A DNA stretch of 40,335 nt from Streptococcus sp. DD13 (GTDB lineage Bacteria > Bacillota > Bacilli > Lactobacillales > Streptococcaceae): positions 1,018,166-1,058,500 of the forward strand of contig NZ_KQ969506.1 of assembly GCF_001578875.1 (NCBI RefSeq), written 5' to 3'. The position numbers and the translations under genes are program-made. The notes beneath the pieces were generated by a model that was not told the DNA's origin, did not search any database, and saw only the letters and a program-made list of their open reading frames with translations. Below, piece after piece: positions 35,973 through 40,335 of this stretch (position 1 is its first letter; every line of letters starts with the position of its first letter).

Positions 35973-36001
35973 ATTATAACGCAAGCGTTTGCGTAAGTCA
36001 A
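35973..36001 (-). promoter_or_regulatory. malQP promoter
   Basis: Minus strand: -35 TTGACT (35996-36001), 17-bp spacer, -10 TATAAT (35973-35978). The spacer is filled by the MalR-type palindrome. Confidence 0.8.
35979..35994. promoter_or_regulatory. MalR-type operator in the malQP promoter
   Basis: ACGCAAGCGTTTGCGT, a near-perfect palindrome with central CG, sits between -35 and -10. The same placement is seen at malX. Confidence 0.75.
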
Positions 36002-36052
36002 GAGCCTTTTTAAAAAAGTTGCGTGTTTTATGCGAACGGACGCTTACAAAGC

Positions 36053-36082
36053 AAGAAAGACCGGTTTCTCCCGATCTTTCTT
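36053..36082 (-). terminator. malR terminator
   Basis: 12-bp stem AAGAAAGATCGG/CCGGTCTTTCTT (one T-G pair) with a 6-base loop, just after the malR stop. Confidence 0.65.
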
Positions 36083-36091
36083 CTCCTATTT

Positions 36092-37102
36092 TTATCTCCG
36101 AATGACACTCTCTCTGTCTTTTAAGTGAAAGGGCACCAGAATTTTCTTGCTTTCTTTGGAAGGTTTTTCCAATAGGCCCAGCAACTCCTCCAAACTCTTC
36201 CTACCTAGTTCGGCGATATTGATATCGAAACTAGATAAATAAGGATGAATGATCTTTGCATAAATCGAGTTATTAAAGGAAATGATAGACAGATCATCCG
36301 GCACCCTCAATTGGTAGAAGGACAACCACTGGATAATCCGAACAGCCGATAAATCATCGATAACCACAAGCGCCGTGGCTTGCTTTTCTGTTAGTCGATC
36401 CATAAAGTCCTGAAGAGTTTCTGCCCGATGACGATCAAAGACGACACTTGGATAGACGGGCAAGTTCAACTCGGCCATGGCTTCTGAATAGCCCTCATAA
36501 CGCTCTGAATAGACTTGCCCCTCCAAATCATCGGTTACAAATAAAATATTCTGATGACCTTTTTCAGCCAAAAACTCTGCAGCCTGACGGCCCATTCCAC
36601 GGTTATCATTGTCTATATAGGTGATCGCACCACTCGTATCCTGGGCAACCCCGACCACCACAAATGGCAGGTGATGTTCCAAAAGGTAGTCCTTAACGGG
36701 GTCCTCCTTTTCAGAGTAGAGGATAATGAAACCGTCTGCTCTCTTCTGTCGATGCATCAGATGAACTTGGTGCTGCAAGTCTTCCAAGCTCTCCCCTGTA
36801 GCAATCGAAACCGTCTGCGATTTTTTACTGGCTGCGGCATTAATGGCCGTGATAAATTCCATGAAGAAGGGCTGACTTAAGCGCTCCTGGCTGGTTAAGG
36901 GGGGAAGGACTAGACCAACACTTTGTGTTAAGCCACTGGCCAACATTTGAGCTGCGACATTCGGGACATAGCCTAATTCCTTCATAGCCTTTCGAACTTT
37001 ATCCTTAGTCGTTTGGGAAATGGAACTACTGTCTTTTAAGGTCCTGCTCACCGTCGAAGGGTTGACACCAGCCCGTAGCGCGACATCTTTGATGGTCACC
37101 AT
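36092..37102 (-). CDS. malR: LacI-family maltodextrin repressor MalR
   Basis: 336-residue LacI/GalR repressor. The start chosen is MVTIKDVALRAGVNPSTVSR, whose ATG has AAAGGAG upstream; 23 codons of upstream frame lack family features. The helix-turn-helix is at 4-24, the hinge is MLASGLTQSVGLVLPP, and the effector core follows. It lies between malQP and malXCD. Matching palindromes occur at the malQ, malX and malR promoters, the last indicating autoregulation. Maltose or maltotriose is the expected inducer. Confidence 0.9.
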   Translation of the reverse strand: MVTIKDVALRAGVNPSTVSRTLKDSSSISQTTKDKVRKAMKELGYVPNVAAQMLASGLTQSVGLVLPPLTSQERLSQPFFMEFITAINAAASKKSQTVSIATGESLEDLQHQVHLMHRQKRADGFIILYSEKEDPVKDYLLEHHLPFVVVGVAQDTSGAITYIDNDNRGMGRQAAEFLAEKGHQNILFVTDDLEGQVYSERYEGYSEAMAELNLPVYPSVVFDRHRAETLQDFMDRLTEKQATALVVIDDLSAVRIIQWLSFYQLRVPDDLSIISFNNSIYAKIIHPYLSSFDINIAELGRKSLEELLGLLEKPSKESKKILVPFHLKDRESVIRR

Positions 37103-37150
37103 ATCTGCTTCTCCTTTCATATCCTCTATCATTTGGATCCTATGATTCAT

Positions 37151-37162
37151 ACAAGCGTTTGC
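37151..37162. promoter_or_regulatory. MalR-type operator in the malR leader
   Basis: ACAAGCGTTTGC, part of TGCAAACGCTTGTA on the minus strand, lies just downstream of the malR -10. It probably provides autoregulation. Confidence 0.6.
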
Positions 37163-37169
37163 ATCTTCC

Positions 37170-37197
37170 ATTATAGCATTTTTCTCCCATCTGACAA
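37170..37197 (-). promoter_or_regulatory. malR promoter
   Basis: Minus strand: -35 TTGTCA (37192-37197), 16-bp spacer, -10 TATAAT (37170-37175). Confidence 0.65.
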
Positions 37198-37205
37198 TAG
37201 AATTT

Positions 37206-37219
37206 CGGAAACGTTTTCA
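37206..37219. promoter_or_regulatory. cre-like site between malR and malX
   Basis: On the minus strand TGAAAACGTTTCCG, two mismatches to the CcpA cre consensus. It lies just upstream of the malR -35. Confidence 0.45.
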
Positions 37220-37440
37220 GAAAATTTTCCTCTCGCTTCTCCTGAGACCTTCCGAAGCACATCTCCCCTGCTCCCACATCCACTTTGCAGTCGACTACAA
37301 AGGAAGAGGCGGATGAATCATTCGAGCCTGTCTCCCCTCTTAAAGGACTGCGTTCTATCTCCTAGCGCCTACTTTTCTTTCTATATATAACTGCTCCCAG
37401 GTCGATTCAATTGGACTTTAAAAAAATTTTTAAAAAATAA
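37220..37440. other. spacer between malR and malX without a gene
   Basis: The malR-malX gap (37103-37513) is about 410 bases. Apart from the sites listed separately, this part shows no ORF of interest. Its right end is very A/T-rich (37411-37440, runs of A and T), which could serve as an UP element for the malX promoter. Confidence 0.5.
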
Positions 37441-37450
37441 CAAAAAATAC

Positions 37451-37479
37451 TTGACAAATTTTGCAAACGGTTGCATAAT
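37451..37479 (+). promoter_or_regulatory. malX promoter with MalR-type operator
   Basis: -35 TTGACA (37451-37456), 17-bp spacer, -10 CATAAT (37474-37479). The palindrome TGCAAACGGTTGCA (37462-37475) fills the spacer, mirroring the malQP promoter. Confidence 0.8.
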
Positions 37480-37513
37480 GGGTATGTAAAAAATATTCCT
37501 GGAGGAAAAGAAA

Positions 37514-38770
37514 ATGAAAAAATGGCAAAAGACCTTCCTAGCAAGTGCAGGATTACTCTTAGCTGGAACCGTATTGGTAGCCTGCGGTTCAAACAAAAGT
37601 AGCGAAAGCAGCTCTTCTGCTTCTGGTAGCAAAACCCTAAAACTTTGGGTTCCAACAGGCGCAAAGGCTTCTTATGAAAAGACCGTCGCAGCTTTCGAAA
37701 AAGAATCAGGTTACACTGTTGAAATGGTGGAAATGGAAGATCCAAATGCACAAGAAAACTTGACCAAAGATGCTTCAACCGCTGCAGATGTTTTCTCCCT
37801 TCCACACGACCAACTTGGAAAATTGGTAGAAGCTGGAGCTATTCAAGAAATTCCAGAAACATACGCAAACGAGATCAAACAAAATGATACAGAGCAAGCT
37901 GCTCTAGGTGCTCAATACAAGGGCAAGACTTATGCTTTCCCTTATGGGATCGAATCTCAAGTCACCTACTACAACAAGTCAAAACTTTCTGCAGATGACG
38001 TGAAGAGCTATGAAACCATCACTTCAAAAGCAACCTTCGGTGCTAACTTAAAAGAAGTCAACGCCTATGCGACTGCTCCTCTCTTCTTATCTGTAGGAGA
38101 CACTCTCTTTGGCCAAAGTGGTGAAGACGTTTCTGGAACCAACTGGGGCAATGAAGCTGGTGTAAATGTATTGAAGTTCATCGCCGCACAAAATAAGAAC
38201 AAAGGCTTTGTCAATGTCGATGCAGCAAACTTGCTCGCAAAATTTGAGGACGGTTCTGTCGCAGCCTTCCAATCAGGACCATGGGACTATGCTGCTGCTG
38301 TGAAAGCTGTTGGAAAAGAAAACCTTGGTATCGCCGTTTACCCAACCGTAAACATTGGGGGCAAAGATGTACAACAAAAAGCCTTTATGGGTGTCAAATT
38401 ATACGCTGTCAACCAAACTCCATCTAACGGGGACACCGATCGTATCGCTGCTTCTTACCAGTTGGCTCAAGCCTTGACCAGCAAAGACAGTCAAGAAAAC
38501 CAATTCAAGTCTGAAGGACGCAATATCATCCCTGCTAACAAAGAAGTACAAGAATCTGCAGATGTTCAAAACAATGAACTCGCACAAGCTGTTATCAAAA
38601 TGGGATCATCTGATACCTATACAACAGTTATGCCTAAACTAAGCCAAATGTCTGTCTTCTGGACTGAAAGTGCCGCTCTCTTAAGCGACGCATACAACGG
38701 TAAATTCGGTGAAGACCAATACCTTGCTAAATTGAAACAATTTGACCAAGATTTAGCAGCTGCTAAATAG
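37514..38770 (+). CDS. malX: maltose/maltodextrin-binding lipoprotein MalX
   Basis: 418-residue extracellular solute-binding protein. Signal peptide with lipobox LVAC (lipidated Cys24) and a Ser-rich linker (SSESSSSASGS). The mature part starts KTLKLWVPTGAKASYEK, close to maltodextrin-binding proteins, with YAFPYGIESQVTYYNK and FQSGPWDYAAAV segments. It delivers maltodextrins to MalC-MalD. GGAGG precedes the ATG at good spacing. First gene of malXCD, followed by a hairpin that may terminate much of the transcription. Confidence 0.93.
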   Translation: MKKWQKTFLASAGLLLAGTVLVACGSNKSSESSSSASGSKTLKLWVPTGAKASYEKTVAAFEKESGYTVEMVEMEDPNAQENLTKDASTAADVFSLPHDQLGKLVEAGAIQEIPETYANEIKQNDTEQAALGAQYKGKTYAFPYGIESQVTYYNKSKLSADDVKSYETITSKATFGANLKEVNAYATAPLFLSVGDTLFGQSGEDVSGTNWGNEAGVNVLKFIAAQNKNKGFVNVDAANLLAKFEDGSVAAFQSGPWDYAAAVKAVGKENLGIAVYPTVNIGGKDVQQKAFMGVKLYAVNQTPSNGDTDRIAASYQLAQALTSKDSQENQFKSEGRNIIPANKEVQESADVQNNELAQAVIKMGSSDTYTTVMPKLSQMSVFWTESAALLSDAYNGKFGEDQYLAKLKQFDQDLAAAK

Positions 38771-38783
38771 GAGCAACCAACTT

Positions 38784-38817
38784 AGTGAGGAGAACACATT
38801 CTCCTCACTTATTTTTT
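38784..38817 (+). terminator. intercistronic terminator between malX and malC
   Basis: Perfect 10-bp stem AGTGAGGAGA/TCTCCTCACT with a 6-base loop, then TATTTTTT. It lies inside the operon, so partial readthrough is expected to give more MalX than permease. Confidence 0.85.
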
Positions 38818-38819
38818 AC

Positions 38820-38833
38820 CTAAAACGTTTTCA
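38820..38833. promoter_or_regulatory. cre-like palindrome before malC
   Basis: CTAAAACGTTTTCA, AAAACGTTTT core, two mismatches to cre on the minus strand. It lies directly after the intercistronic terminator and before the malC ribosome site. Confidence 0.4.
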
Positions 38834-38854
38834 TAAGACAAGGAGAATATCGCG

Positions 38855-40213
38855 ATGTCAATGACAACTTATGACAAGGTCCCAATGCGCCAAGTCTTCC
38901 AGGATGGCAGTTGGGATGTAAAATTGTCCTTTCTCATCATGGGCTTTACCAACCTGGTGAACAAGCAATTCACCAAGGGACTGCTCTTTCTTTTATCTGA
39001 ACTTGCTTTCTTACTGACCTTTTTCATCCAAATCGTCCCAGCTATCCAGGGGATGATCACCTTGGGGACGCAAGAACAAGGCGAAGTCACTCAAACGGTC
39101 AAGGGAATCAAGCTGACTGTGCAAGTCGCCGGAGACAACTCGATGTTGCTCTTGATTTTCGGTTTGGCTTCCCTGATTTTCTGTGCGGTGTTTGCCTACA
39201 TCTACTGGTGTAACCTTAAGAGTGCCCGCCACATTGTCTCCCTGAAAAAGTCTGGTCGCAAGATTCCAAACTTCATCGAAGACTTCAAAACATTGGCGGA
39301 TGGGCGCTTCCATATGGGATTGATGAGTGTCCCATTGATTGGAGTCCTACTCTTTACCATCCTTCCATTGATCTATATGATCTGTTTGGCCTTTACAAAC
39401 TTTGACCACAACCACCCCGCTCCAAAATCTCTATTTGACTGGGTTGGGTTTGCTAGCTTTGGCGATGTCTTTTCTGGTCGGATGGCAGGGACCTTCTTCC
39501 CTCTCTTAACCTGGACGCTTATCTGGGCAGTCGCTGCAACAGCTACGACCTTCTTCTTTGGAATCGTCCTAGCCCTCTTGCTCAATACAAAAGGACTCAA
39601 ATACAAGAAGGTATGGCGGACCCTCTTTGTCATTACCATTGCCGTCCCACAATTTGTTTCCCTCCTTCTCATGCGTAATTTCTTAAACGATCATGGGCCA
39701 CTGAACGGACTGCTACAAACTATTGGACTCATCTCTGACCCGATTCCATTTCTCAGTGACCCGATTTGGGCGAAATTCTCCATCATCTTTGTCAATATGT
39801 GGATCGGAATTCCCTTTACCATGCTGGTCGCTACCGGGATTATCATGAACTTGCCAAGCGAACAAATCGAAGCGGCTGAAATTGATGGTGCTAGCAAGTT
39901 CCAAATTTTCAAAAGCATCACTTTCCCTCAAATTCTCTTGATCATGGCACCGTCCTTGATTCAGCAATTTATCGGAAACATCAATAACTTCAACGTCATT
40001 TACTTCTTGACAGGTGGTGGCCCTTCTAACTCTGAATTCTACCAAGCTGGTTCTACTGACCTGCTTGTCACCTGGCTCTACAAGCTTACTGTTTCTGCCA
40101 AAGACTACAACCTGGCCTCTGTCATCGGTATCTTGATCTTTATCATCTCAGCCGTCTTTAGTCTACTGGCCTACACGAGATCTTCATCATTTAAGGAAGG
40201 AGCCGCGAAATAA
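38855..40213 (+). CDS. malC: maltodextrin ABC transporter permease MalC (MalF-type)
   Basis: 452-residue CUT1-family permease. The N-terminal third has extra membrane helices and a soluble loop, as in MalF-type proteins. The core permease domain (about 150-445) carries the EAA loop EAAEIDGASKFQIFKSITFP. AAGGAG lies nine bases before the ATG. The stop overlaps the malD start by one base (TAATG). ATP supply is expected from MsmK or MalK encoded elsewhere. Confidence 0.92.
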   Translation: MSMTTYDKVPMRQVFQDGSWDVKLSFLIMGFTNLVNKQFTKGLLFLLSELAFLLTFFIQIVPAIQGMITLGTQEQGEVTQTVKGIKLTVQVAGDNSMLLLIFGLASLIFCAVFAYIYWCNLKSARHIVSLKKSGRKIPNFIEDFKTLADGRFHMGLMSVPLIGVLLFTILPLIYMICLAFTNFDHNHPAPKSLFDWVGFASFGDVFSGRMAGTFFPLLTWTLIWAVAATATTFFFGIVLALLLNTKGLKYKKVWRTLFVITIAVPQFVSLLLMRNFLNDHGPLNGLLQTIGLISDPIPFLSDPIWAKFSIIFVNMWIGIPFTMLVATGIIMNLPSEQIEAAEIDGASKFQIFKSITFPQILLIMAPSLIQQFIGNINNFNVIYFLTGGGPSNSEFYQAGSTDLLVTWLYKLTVSAKDYNLASVIGILIFIISAVFSLLAYTRSSSFKEGAAK

Positions 40214-40335
40214 TGAAACGCAAGAAAAATTTGTACTTAACAGGAGTCTATATCCTTTTGATTGTCCTTGCAGTCATCTGGCTAACCCCCATCCTTTGGA
40301 TTTTCCTGACCAGCTTTCGTGGTGAAGGTTCGAAT
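40213..40335 (+). CDS. malD: maltodextrin ABC transporter permease MalD (MalG-type), 5' end only
   Basis: The first 41 codons are present, cut by the window end. It starts MKRKKNLYLTGVYILLIVLA, then WLTPILWIFLTSFRGEG, the usual first membrane helix and periplasmic turn of MalG-type permeases. The start overlaps the malC stop by one base, implying coupling. Identity rests on position and the helix pattern. Confidence 0.85.
   Translation, partial: MKRKKNLYLTGVYILLIVLAVIWLTPILWIFLTSFRGEGSN

Noticed and set aside
1..40335. CRISPR array, insertion sequence, prophage or toxin-antitoxin module
   Set aside because: No regularly spaced repeats, transposase-like frames with terminal inverted repeats, integrase or phage genes, or paired small toxin-antitoxin frames were seen.

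Overview
The window is chromosomal DNA from a low-to-moderate GC Firmicute, almost certainly a Streptococcus and most likely an oral mitis/sanguinis-group species. The evidence is the clpL gene, the yqeG-yqeH-yqeI-nadD-yqeK-rsfS block, codY-pncA, secA-acpS-alr, gatCAB, and streptococcal-type sus, scr and mal sugar loci with their own LacI-family repressors. The species cannot be fixed from sequence reading alone. No rRNA, tRNA, CRISPR, prophage or insertion sequence was seen.

Layout. Positions 1-2500 hold a frameshifted clpL behind a leader with three CtsR-type operators and a candidate small ORF, then a short peptide deformylase and a decayed HhH-GPD DNA glycosylase gene. Positions 2500-8130 hold a sucrose/fructo-oligosaccharide ABC locus of sus type: LacI regulator, lipoprotein, two permeases and a GH32 hydrolase, all on the minus strand. 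Positions 8144-13836 are a housekeeping minus-strand block: yqeG, yqeH, yqeI, nadD, yqeK, rsfS, a methyltransferase and tmcAL. Positions 13876-15212 hold a DMT exporter and a decayed small membrane-protein gene. Positions 15279-18608 are gatC-gatA-gatB. Positions 18642-20143 are codY-pncA with a CodY box. Positions 20233-24336 are secA-acpS-alr. Positions 24344-26322 are a KimA-like potassium transporter.

Positions 26500-32145 are a complete sucrose PTS locus: scrK and scrA on the minus strand, scrB-scrR divergent on the plus strand. Positions 32182-40335 are the maltodextrin regulon: malP, malQ and malR on the minus strand, malX-malC-malD on the plus strand, with malD cut by the window end.

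How the genes work together. Three carbohydrate systems lie within 40 kb. Sucrose can enter phosphorylated through ScrA and be split by ScrB, with fructose phosphorylated by ScrK, or enter through the sus-type ABC transporter and be split by the second GH32 enzyme. Maltodextrins enter through MalXCD and are processed by MalQ and MalP. Neither ABC system carries an ATPase gene here, so a shared ATPase such as MsmK elsewhere is expected. Each locus has LacI-type palindromes placed on its promoters. The rest is mostly ordinary core genome, with three decaying genes and several small leader elements as the less ordinary features. I did not find a convincing new multi-gene system. The most unusual signals are the duplicated operator/small-ORF leader of clpL and a small ORF overlapping the start of yqeI.
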